DNA of 11,957 bases from Clostridia bacterium (GTDB lineage Bacteria; Bacillota; Clostridia; Oscillospirales; CAG-272), in the NCBI GenBank assembly GCA_017408535.1, contig JAFQUL010000080.1, positions 1-11,957 of the forward strand, written 5' to 3'. The notes under the pieces were generated by a model. That model searched no databases. It was not told the DNA's origin and saw only the letters and a program-made list of their open reading frames with translations. This document shows positions 1 through 5,429 of this stretch, piece by piece; the first letter of the stretch is position 1, and each line of letters begins with the position of its first letter. Made by a program: the position numbers and the translations under genes.

Positions 1-97
1 GCTCCGACTTACGTGTGCCGGAAGACAATAACCTGTCTTAATATCTCTCTGTACCGAAAACTGCAGACTTTCGTGACAGCGAGGTTTAAGAATATAA

Positions 98-134
98 AAG
101 AAAACACCGGATTTTAGTAGTCCGGTGTTTTCTT
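98..134. terminator. Hairpin, probable bidirectional terminator
   Basis: A perfect 14-bp stem (98-111 with 121-134, core ACACCGGA/TCCGGTGT) has a 9-nt loop. The arms carry A/T tracts, so either strand reads a GC core followed by a T-rich run (TTTTCTT). The minus-strand run is longer, continuing into TTTATATT. It could end whatever transcript enters from the left edge on the plus strand, and act as a second stop for the minus-strand gene at 309-1196. Confidence 0.65.
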
Positions 135-143
135 GTAAGACGA

Positions 144-167
144 AAACCCCGCCATAGTGGCGGGGTT
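144..167 (-). terminator. Terminator for the minus-strand membrane gene
   Basis: A 10-bp GC-rich stem (AACCCCGCCA at 145-154 with TGGCGGGGTT at 158-167) has a 3-nt loop. Read on the minus strand it ends in GGGGTTTTCG, a short T-run. It lies about 140 nt beyond the stop codon of the minus-strand membrane gene and, with the hairpin at 98-134, forms a tandem pair. Confidence 0.5.
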
Positions 168-308
168 CCATAAAGGCTTTGCCGATGAGCAGAAAGCAAA
201 TAAAAATTCAGCGTAGAATGATCTTGTGTCAAAGGCTCCCTTGTACGTAGCCTGTAGTATTAGGGCTATGCCCGAAACTGAAATATCACCCGCTATGCGG
301 ATGGATTA

Positions 309-1196
309 TTATTTATCGCTGCCGTCGTTTTTGACTTCCTTTTCATCTTTTTCAGCTTTCTTTTCTGCCGGTACCTCGGGCATCTTAAACGATATACCCT
401 GAACAGTTACCGCAGACCGGATGATAATATAAACCAGTATGCCGAGCTCAGCTATCTGAGATGCAAAGTTGACGGTAAGCCGGTAGCCGTAAAGAAAGTA
501 AGCAAGAACATTAGGTATGACAGATACAAAAGAAAGTACTATTGCGATATTGCCGACAGCCAACTGTACCGCAGGCCGTCCCTTCCCTATAATTGCTCTG
601 CATTCATAAAGGAAGAACAGCATAAAAGAGATCGAGAGAAGCTGCTCAGACACCTTTGCCGGATTATTGATGGTATAGGTAAGATCAAAATACAGCTTGA
701 GAAGATTAACGGCACTCCAGAGTATGATGGAAAAGCCGAGAAGCACCTTTGGGGTATAGGTAAGCTTTACCGCAACACCAAGGATAAAATAAAGAGCGGC
801 CGGCAGCAACAGCACAAGACACAGAATATCAAGTGTTCCATACCCCGTGAAAGGCTGTTCTATAAGTGTTATCACAAAGGATGCCGCTACGGTAAGACCG
901 CAGAAAACTCCGCCGAAAACACCCGCAGCCGAATGAAGCGGCACTGTGATCTCCGTCTTCTTCATAAAGAAAAGACCGCAAACGGCAGCAGCAACAGCGA
1001 CACCGTAAACAGAATAGTTTATAACGTTCTCACTTATGCCCGCGCCGTCGTAGTATCCTGTAGCTGTATTATAGTAAGAGGATATCAGCCAAAATCTACC
1101 CGCCGCCAAAACAAGAGCCGCAAGAATAAACACTCCGAGGAGCACAGCGGCGGCTGTTCTCAGTTTTTTACCTCTGTAAAATTGATCACGAATCAT
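309..1196 (-). CDS. Polytopic membrane protein, unknown function
   Basis: This encodes 295 residues. The start is ATG at 1194-1196, with AAAAGGGAG a few bases upstream on the minus strand. The protein is very hydrophobic and I count about eight membrane segments: roughly residues 14-34, 60-79, 87-112, 120-142, 147-167, 183-200, 206-228 and 240-258. The N-terminus is basic (RGKKLR). The last ~30 residues form a highly charged Lys/Glu tail (EKKAEKDEKEVKNDGSDK), probably cytoplasmic. I see no catalytic motif, ATPase partner or transporter signature, so no function is assigned. It is transcribed divergently from the nitroreductase gene and looks monocistronic, with hairpins downstream at 144-167 and 98-134. 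It could be a small integral-membrane family specific to related Clostridia. The reading frame is secure; the role is unknown. Confidence 0.8.
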   Translation of the reverse strand: MIRDQFYRGKKLRTAAAVLLGVFILAALVLAAGRFWLISSYYNTATGYYDGAGISENVINYSVYGVAVAAAVCGLFFMKKTEITVPLHSAAGVFGGVFCGLTVAASFVITLIEQPFTGYGTLDILCLVLLLPAALYFILGVAVKLTYTPKVLLGFSIILWSAVNLLKLYFDLTYTINNPAKVSEQLLSISFMLFFLYECRAIIGKGRPAVQLAVGNIAIVLSFVSVIPNVLAYFLYGYRLTVNFASQIAELGILVYIIIRSAVTVQGISFKMPEVPAEKKAEKDEKEVKNDGSDK

Positions 1197-1277
1197 AATA
1201 TCTCCCTTTTACGGTAAAGTCATATTCCCGTATATTTTAGCCGAAAAATATGAACATAATGTAACAATTGTCGAAGT

Positions 1278-1308
1278 TTGAAAAATAATTATATTTTTGT
1301 GATAAAAT
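1278..1308 (+). promoter_or_regulatory. Candidate promoter for the nitroreductase gene
   Basis: TTGAAA (1278-1283) is followed after 17 nt by GATAAA (1301-1306), or after 19 nt by TAAAAT (1303-1308), in a very A/T-rich stretch ending about 45 bases before the start codon. The -35 is good and the -10 ambiguous. This is inference from the consensus only. Confidence 0.4.
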
Positions 1309-1340
1309 TATATAGTAGTCTAAGGGAAACTATAACTTTG

Positions 1341-1346
1341 AAAGGA
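1341..1346 (+). promoter_or_regulatory. Ribosome binding site that decides the start at 1355
   Basis: AAAGGA sits 8 nt before the ATG at 1355, which is ideal spacing. The earlier in-frame ATG at 1346 overlaps this site and would have no room for a ribosome binding site, so 1355 is the preferred start. Confidence 0.65.
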
Positions 1347-1354
1347 TGAAAATA

Positions 1355-1864
1355 ATGGAATTTTTTGATCTGATAAAGGAACGCTACTCTGTAAGAGAAT
1401 ATAAGGACAAGGAGATCCCCGCAGAACTTCTCGAGAAGGTACTTGATGCAGGCCGCATCGCACCCACCGCCCGCAACTGTCAGCCGGTACGCATTTTGGT
1501 TGCACGTTCAAAGGAAGCGGTAGCGAAAATGAACGAGCTTACCCCCTGCGTTTACGGCGCACCTGTGGTGCTCATTATTTGTGCCGATACAAATGAAAGC
1601 TCAAGCCAGCCCTGCGGCCGCAGCTTTGCCGAGGCAGACGCCACTATTGCCGCTACCCATATTATGCTTGCCGCCGCTGACGCAGGTCTTGGCACTGTGT
1701 GGGTAGGCAGATTTGACCAGAAGGAAGTAAAGGAAGCCCTCTCCTTCCCCGATGAGCTTGTTCCCTTTGCTCTTATGCCCATCGGTTATCCCTCGGATAC
1801 CTCTGTTCCTAACCCGAGACACAATGAGAACAAGGAGCTCTCAGAGATAGTAAAATATTTCTAA
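1355..1864 (+). CDS. Nitroreductase-family FMN oxidoreductase
   Basis: This encodes 169 residues from the preferred ATG at 1355 (172 from the upstream ATG at 1346, which has no spaced ribosome binding site). The family uses FMN and NAD(P)H to reduce nitro, quinone or related substrates in the cytoplasm; the physiological substrate cannot be read from sequence. Family hallmarks are visible: the N-terminal RYSVREYKD phosphate-binding segment (residues 10-18), APTARNCQP (36-44), the C-terminal-half GLGTVWVG (111-118) and MPIGYP (141-146). The length fits the short clostridial branch of the family. Cys-42, Cys-65 and Cys-87 do not form a CxxC cluster, so this is not a ferredoxin-fused type. It is preceded by a weak promoter candidate and followed by a terminator, so it is probably monocistronic. 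Family assignment is secure; anything more specific is not. Confidence 0.92.
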   Translation: MEFFDLIKERYSVREYKDKEIPAELLEKVLDAGRIAPTARNCQPVRILVARSKEAVAKMNELTPCVYGAPVVLIICADTNESSSQPCGRSFAEADATIAATHIMLAAADAGLGTVWVGRFDQKEVKEALSFPDELVPFALMPIGYPSDTSVPNPRHNENKELSEIVKYF

Positions 1865-1924
1865 ATGAAAAGCTGCTCAAAAACAAGTTATGGGCAAAAA
1901 TCAAAATAAACAAAAACAGCAAGT

Positions 1925-1955
1925 AGCCTGTAACTAAAATAGTTGCAGGCTTTTT
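1925..1955 (+). terminator. Rho-independent terminator after the nitroreductase gene
   Basis: An 11-bp stem with one G-U pair (AGCCTGTAACT at 1925-1935, AGTTGCAGGCT at 1941-1951) and a 5-nt AAAAT loop runs into TTTTT. It separates the flavoprotein gene from the sigma-factor operon. Confidence 0.85.
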
Positions 1956-1968
1956 GCGTTTTCTGTAA

Positions 1969-1996
1969 GGAATTCCCCTCCCCTCAGTCGTATAAT
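1969..1996 (+). promoter_or_regulatory. Candidate ECF-type promoter of the sigma operon
   Basis: GGAATTC (1969-1975) resembles the GGAAC-type -35 of ECF promoters. Fourteen bases after the six-base GGAATT core comes CGTATA (1989-1994), which matches the -10 recognised by several ECF sigmas such as Bacillus SigW. The same -10 also reads TATAAT (1991-1996), so a housekeeping promoter with a poor -35 is possible. The location directly ahead of an ECF sigma gene suggests autoregulation. The spacer is slightly shorter than usual for an ECF promoter, so this stays tentative. Confidence 0.4.
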
Positions 1997-2004
1997 AAGC
2001 AAAA

Positions 2005-2022
2005 GGGGTCAGACGTGACCCC
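2005..2022 (+). other. 5' stem-loop or palindrome ahead of the sigma gene
   Basis: A perfect 7-bp inverted repeat (GGGGTCA at 2005-2011, TGACCCC at 2016-2022) with loop GACG lies just downstream of the TATAAT at 1991-1996 and ends 8 nt before the ribosome binding site GGAGG (2031-2035). If transcription starts near 2002-2005, the RNA would begin with this stem. There is no T-run, so it is not a terminator. It could protect the mRNA 5' end or be a protein-binding palindrome. Confidence 0.6.
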
Positions 2023-2042
2023 ATAACACAGGAGGATAACCC

Positions 2043-2594
2043 ATGGATAACGGTGCAAGTAGCTACCGCCGTTTTCTTGATGGTGACGAAAGTGCCTTTG
2101 ACGATATAATGAAGGAGCTGTTCTACCCGCTCGTTTTCTTTATCGACCGCTACGTGCACGATTCTCACACAGCAGAGGATATAGCCATAGACGTCTTTTC
2201 GGATCGGGTAGTACATAAGCACAGATATAACTTTAAGGTGACTCTTAAGACATATCTGTTTATGATGGGCAGAAGCCGTGCTCTCGATCATATCAAGCAC
2301 AGAAGGATCATTGAATTCAGTGAGCTCTCAGAGGTAAAAGAGCTGCCGGATGACAGCGACTCCCTTGAGGATAGCCTTATAGCTGACGAAAAAAGGCGGA
2401 TCACACGTGCGGCGGTGGATAAGCTGCCATATGATATGCGTGACGCGGTCTATTTAGTCTACTTTGAAGAAATGACCTATGGCGAAGCGGCTAAGATAAT
2501 GAAAAAAAGCAGTAAACAGATAGATAACCTTCTGTACCGTGCAAAAAAGGAGCTTCGCATCATTCTTGGAAAGGATGGTGATTTGCTGATATGA
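2043..2594 (+). CDS. ECF-type RNA polymerase sigma factor
   Basis: This encodes 183 residues. ATG at 2043 has GGAGG 7 nt upstream. Region 2 spans about residues 22-90, with the hydrophobic core FYPLVFFIDRYV, then TAEDIAIDVF and the helix KTYLFMMGRSRALDHIKHRR that would melt and hold the -10. An acidic linker (residues 92-117) follows. Region 4 covers about 118-173, with LPYDMRDAVYLVYFEEMTYGEAA and a helix-turn-helix ending KQIDNLLYRAKKELR, which reads the -35. There is no region 3 and no extra C-terminal domain, as expected for the ECF group. The stop codon overlaps the next start by 4 bp (ATGA), so sigma and partner are translationally coupled. This is the usual arrangement for a sigma held inactive by a membrane anti-sigma. 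Its target genes beyond its own operon are unknown. Confidence 0.93.
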   Translation: MDNGASSYRRFLDGDESAFDDIMKELFYPLVFFIDRYVHDSHTAEDIAIDVFSDRVVHKHRYNFKVTLKTYLFMMGRSRALDHIKHRRIIEFSELSEVKELPDDSDSLEDSLIADEKRRITRAAVDKLPYDMRDAVYLVYFEEMTYGEAAKIMKKSSKQIDNLLYRAKKELRIILGKDGDLLI

Positions 2595-3148
2595 GAGATC
2601 TTAACGAATGTAAGGCGGAGATATTCCGCCGCAGCAGTGAAAAGCTGAAAAAGAGAAGAAACCGATGGATCACCCTTTTGTCGGTATGCCTGCCGCTGTG
2701 CTTTTTGATAACCGTCTGGTCGGTAACTATACTGCCTGCAATGATGCCCGCAAAAAGTGCAGGTCCGGAGCGTTACCCCGGTGATGGATTAGTCGGGGGA
2801 CATTCTGAGATCCTGTCGATAAAGATATCCTTTACCGCAGATTCTCTCGAACAGTCCAAAAATCTTAAGGGCAGCGACAAGGCAACGCAAATTTACTGCG
2901 AGATCCTCGATATTTTTAACAATGCTGCCATCTCGGATACTACCGCTGATACCGATAGTCCTAAATATAACGGACTAACCGGGGGAGTTACATTATACAA
3001 AATAGAGTTTATCGACTCTTTAGGCGGCAAGGCGGAATACACCCTTCGCGGCAACGTGCTTTGCGCCCGTCCGTCAGGAAATAAGGTCATTCTTACCGAT
3101 ATTCAGCTAAGCAAACTGAAAACACTGCTTGAGATAACCGAAAAATAA
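2591..3148 (+). CDS. Single-pass membrane protein, probable anti-sigma partner
   Basis: This encodes 185 residues. Its ATG overlaps the sigma stop (ATGA, 2591-2594). The cytoplasmic head is short and basic (residues 1-26, MRDLNECKAEIFRRSSEKLKKRRNRW split by charged residues). One membrane helix follows at about 27-48, and then an extracytoplasmic domain of about 135 residues with alternating beta-type strands. It has no HxxxCxxC zinc anti-sigma motif and no recognisable enzyme motif. The role is inferred from gene order, translational coupling and topology, not from a conserved anti-sigma domain. A head of about 26 residues is short for wrapping a sigma factor, so it may contact sigma differently from classical zinc anti-sigmas, or simply be a coupled sensor. 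The DLNECKAEIFRRS head is a pattern I associate with sigma-linked proteins in Ruminococcus-like genomes. Confidence 0.7.
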   Translation: MRDLNECKAEIFRRSSEKLKKRRNRWITLLSVCLPLCFLITVWSVTILPAMMPAKSAGPERYPGDGLVGGHSEILSIKISFTADSLEQSKNLKGSDKATQIYCEILDIFNNAAISDTTADTDSPKYNGLTGGVTLYKIEFIDSLGGKAEYTLRGNVLCARPSGNKVILTDIQLSKLKTLLEITEK

Positions 3149-3168
3149 GATAAAGGAGTACCGGTTAA

Positions 3169-4485
3169 ATGAAAAAGAAAATATGGATACCGATAGCCGC
3201 AGTTATTCTTCTGCTCATTCTTTTTGTCCCCATTCCCACGGGAGTATGTAAGGACGGCGGCACGAGAGAATATACCGCACTGACTTATAAGATAGTTGAC
3301 TGGAACCGCATAACCTCAGGTACCGTATACGATAAAACAAGGCTCTATCTGTTCCCTTATAATTTCAGATCGATCGACAGCCTATGGTATAATGAGGTAG
3401 AAAATGCCGAGCATAAGCTTCTCGTAAAGGTCCTTGAGATAAACGGATCCTCCGTTCTTGCTGAGACAGTTTATCACAGCTCTTTACCTTTATCCCTTCA
3501 TTCTACAAGGCTTGTCTTCAGTAACAGATATCTTGAGAATATTGACGTGGATATCGGCAGTATGGTACTGCTTACCTACACAGGCGGAATAATGGAATCG
3601 TACCCTGCCCAGGTCAATGCGGTCAGCTGGGAGCCTGCAAACGATCTCAGACACATAGAATTTAGTGGAGAATGGCTTGAGAAGACCGATGATAAAAAAA
3701 GTGATGCCGATATGTTCGAGTACATTGTCATAACCCGAATATATTCCGACTGCTTTTTTGTAAAACCTGCGATCCCAATGCCGCTGGAAATAAAGCTAAA
3801 CGGTACTCTGTCAGAGGATTGGTGTGTAGGAGACCAAGTCTTTTGCAAATACGAGAATGTCTACTACGACAGAGAAACAGGACGTGCTGAAGCTGATCTC
3901 ATATCGATCGAAGCAAGCGACTGGGAACCGGAGCCGGGTGTGGCTTATAAGCCAGTAATATATCTCTACCCACAGAAAGAGACCGAAGTGTCGGTAGAAC
4001 TCACTCTGAGCGGCAGTCTCACCTGTACCTATCCCGAATACCGTAACGGCTGGAACGTGACCGCCGCCCCCGACGGTACTCTTACGGGCCAGGACGGTCA
4101 GATTTATAACTATCTTTACTGGGAAGGCGACATTTACGCACAGTACGATCTTTCAGAGGGCTTTTGTATCAAAGGTGAGGATACTGCTGAATTCCTCGAG
4201 ACGGCTCTTAACGACCTTGGACTTACCCGTCGTGAAGCAAATGAATTTATTGTATACTGGCTGCCGATGATGGAAAAGAACAGCTACAACGTTATCTCCT
4301 TCCAGACAGAAAGCTATACCGATGCCGCACAGCTTGATATCTCCCCTGCCCCCGACACCCTAATTCGTGTATTTATGACCTGGTACGGCACCGACAGCTA
4401 TACAGAGCTGCCGGAGCAGACCCTCACTGCCCCTGAGCGCATCGGATTTACTGCAGTTGAGTGGGGCGGCAGTGAAATAAAATAA
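3169..4485 (+). CDS. Membrane-anchored extracytoplasmic protein with KPVIYLYP module
   Basis: This encodes 438 residues. ATG at 3169 has AAAGGAG 10 nt upstream, and there are 20 nt between it and the preceding gene. Residues 5-22 form a signal anchor. The Cys at 27 lies in TGVC, which is not a good lipobox, so lipidation is doubtful. The chain then reads: an N-terminal segment with DGGTREYTALTYKIVDWNR (residues 29-47) and FPYNFRSIDSLW; two beta-rich stretches (about 80-157 and 184-253), each ending in a similar ISWE-like strand (VSWEP, SDWEP); and a C-terminal module starting KPVIYLYP (261-268) and continuing through YNYLYWEG, EFIVYWLPMME, YNVISFQTESYTDAAQLD and RVFMTW to about 434. That last module belongs to a widespread uncharacterised family in Firmicutes. 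No catalytic site is evident. Its place in a sigma operon suggests an envelope role, perhaps a target or co-sensor. Confidence 0.8.
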   Translation: MKKKIWIPIAAVILLLILFVPIPTGVCKDGGTREYTALTYKIVDWNRITSGTVYDKTRLYLFPYNFRSIDSLWYNEVENAEHKLLVKVLEINGSSVLAETVYHSSLPLSLHSTRLVFSNRYLENIDVDIGSMVLLTYTGGIMESYPAQVNAVSWEPANDLRHIEFSGEWLEKTDDKKSDADMFEYIVITRIYSDCFFVKPAIPMPLEIKLNGTLSEDWCVGDQVFCKYENVYYDRETGRAEADLISIEASDWEPEPGVAYKPVIYLYPQKETEVSVELTLSGSLTCTYPEYRNGWNVTAAPDGTLTGQDGQIYNYLYWEGDIYAQYDLSEGFCIKGEDTAEFLETALNDLGLTRREANEFIVYWLPMMEKNSYNVISFQTESYTDAAQLDISPAPDTLIRVFMTWYGTDSYTELPEQTLTAPERIGFTAVEWGGSEIK

Positions 4486-4497
4486 GGAGGATGTACC

Positions 4498-4914
4498 GTG
4501 AAACTGAAAAGAATATCCGTATTTCTCTTTACTCTGGCGGCTATCATTCTTGAAGCACTTCCCTTTAGCGCTGTCCTTAACTTCGCTAACCCATACGGAG
4601 AGCCGCACAGAGCGCTGTTTTCCTATTTTGATCCCATCAATATTGGATATGCAAACTTCGGTCCGTTTTTAACGGCTGCGCTTACAACAGCCCTGGCGGT
4701 GTTGACACTTATCTGCTGTTTTATCGGCAGAAGAGGTATTATTGTTGCAGTAACGGTGCTATCCGCATCTGCTGTGGCGACCTCACTTATGCCGCTTATG
4801 TTCGGCCCCAGATATATGACCGCGACAGGCTTTGCGATCACCGGTTGTCTTGTCGGTGCTTTCATTTTCTCGCTCTTCTTCCTCAAATCATCGCGAATAT
4901 CATATAACAAATAA
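4498..4914 (+). CDS. Small four-helix membrane protein
   Basis: This encodes 138 residues. The GTG start at 4498 is chosen because AAGGAGG (4484-4490) lies 7 nt upstream and overlaps the stop of the preceding gene. The nearby ATG at 4491 is out of frame and directly abuts the ribosome binding site. I count four membrane helices at about residues 7-27, 55-77, 82-102 and 110-130. The loop between helices 1 and 2 carries NPYGEPHRALFSYFDPINIGYANFGP in two parts, the most family-like stretch. It is the last gene of the sigma operon and is followed closely by a strong terminator. No enzymatic residues are apparent. It may be an accessory to the KPVIYLYP protein or the anti-sigma, but this rests only on gene order. 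Confidence 0.8.
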   Translation: MKLKRISVFLFTLAAIILEALPFSAVLNFANPYGEPHRALFSYFDPINIGYANFGPFLTAALTTALAVLTLICCFIGRRGIIVAVTVLSASAVATSLMPLMFGPRYMTATGFAITGCLVGAFIFSLFFLKSSRISYNK

Positions 4915-4925
4915 ATGATATAAAA

Positions 4926-4980
4926 GGTGCGTAAAGTGATCGGTAAAAATTTCCGATTGCTTTACGCATCTTTATTTTTT
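4926..4980 (+). terminator. Strong terminator of the sigma operon
   Basis: An 18-bp stem (4926-4943 with 4953-4970, three G-U pairs, core TGCGTAAAG/CTTTACGCA) has a 9-nt A/T-rich loop and is followed by TTTATTTTTT. It insulates the sigma operon from the BlaI/M56 promoter, whose -35 starts only 10 bases later. Confidence 0.92.
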
Positions 4981-4989
4981 CAAAAGTAC

Positions 4990-5018
4990 TTGACAACTTA
5001 GCTCTAATGTGTTAGAGT
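4990..5018 (+). promoter_or_regulatory. Sigma-A promoter of the blaI-M56 operon
   Basis: A perfect -35 TTGACA (4990-4995) is followed by a 17-nt spacer and TAGAGT (5013-5018) as the -10, a 4/6 match. The -10 and half of the spacer lie inside the first CTCTAA-N4-TTAGAG palindrome, so a bound repressor would block RNA polymerase directly. TATATA at 5018-5023 is an alternative -10 but gives a spacer of 22 nt. Confidence 0.8.
5002..5017. promoter_or_regulatory. Operator 1 for the BlaI-type repressor
   Basis: CTCTAATGTGTTAGAG is an inverted repeat with perfect 6-bp arms around TGTG. It overlaps the promoter -10. BlaI/MecI repressors bind as dimers to such palindromes, usually in pairs ahead of their own operon. 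Confidence 0.82.
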
Positions 5019-5026
5019 ATATACAG

Positions 5027-5042
5027 CTCTAACGCATTAGAG
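5027..5042. promoter_or_regulatory. Operator 2 for the BlaI-type repressor
   Basis: CTCTAACGCATTAGAG has the same perfect arms as operator 1 with a different centre (CGCA). Its centre is exactly 25 bp from that of operator 1. It covers the transcription start region and ends just before the ribosome binding site AAGGAG (5044-5049). Confidence 0.82.
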
Positions 5043-5057
5043 AAAGGAGAAACCAAT

Positions 5058-5429
5058 ATGGAAACACCGAAGATATTTGAAAGTGAATACCGCTTTTGCC
5101 TTATTTTATGGGAGCACGAGCCGATAAAGAGCAGTGAGCTTGTAAGCCTCTGTAAGGAACAACTCGGCTGGAAGCCCACCACTACCTATACTGTCATTAA
5201 GCGGTTATCTGAGCGGGGTGTGCTCAAAAATGAAAACACCGTCGTTACCTCTCTCGTCAGCAAGGATGAAGCGCAGGCGGCAGAGATAAACGAGATGGTG
5301 GAAAAGACATTTGAAGGCTCTCTCCCAGCCTTTATCGCCGCCTTTACCAGGCACCAGAAGCTTTCGGAAAAGGAGATAGATGCGGTTCAGGATATGATCG
5401 ACCGCTACCGTAAAGGAGGATCCCGATGA
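5058..5429 (+). CDS. BlaI/MecI-type transcriptional repressor
   Basis: This encodes 123 residues, typical for the family. ATG at 5058 has AAGGAG 8 nt upstream. The N-terminal winged helix spans about residues 5-70, with the recognition helix near KPTTTYTVIKRLSERGVL (39-56), where TTxYTxIxRLxxKG-like spacing is the family hallmark. The C-terminal ~45 residues (EAQAAEINEMVEKTFEGSLPAF onward) form the amphipathic dimerisation helices. In BlaI/MecI systems a membrane M56 protease cleaves or triggers cleavage of the repressor, releasing the promoter. The gene sits directly downstream of two identical-arm palindromes that are probably its operators, and overlaps the M56 gene by 4 bp (ATGA). There is no beta-lactamase gene in the window, so the regulated function is either the operon itself or distant genes. 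Confidence 0.93.
   Translation: METPKIFESEYRFCLILWEHEPIKSSELVSLCKEQLGWKPTTTYTVIKRLSERGVLKNENTVVTSLVSKDEAQAAEINEMVEKTFEGSLPAFIAAFTRHQKLSEKEIDAVQDMIDRYRKGGSR

Larger units (their letters stand above)
1..308. other. Gene-free left flank with hairpins
   Basis: I see no supported gene here. The first ~95 bases contain a small stem (AAGACA at 22-27 with TGTCTT further on) and lead into a long hairpin at 98-134, so they could be the 3' end of an upstream transcript or structured RNA, but I cannot match them to a known RNA family. A second hairpin follows at 144-167. On the minus strand a frame stays open from about 300 down to a TAA at 114-116, but it has no start codon with a ribosome binding site, so I do not call it a gene. 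It could be part of a dispersed intergenic repeat or a decayed gene. Confidence 0.4.

Noticed and set aside
1809..2300. Minus-strand 163-codon open frame across the 1925-1955 terminator and the sigma gene
   Set aside because: It runs through a terminator, a promoter and a conserved coding region on the other strand; not a gene.
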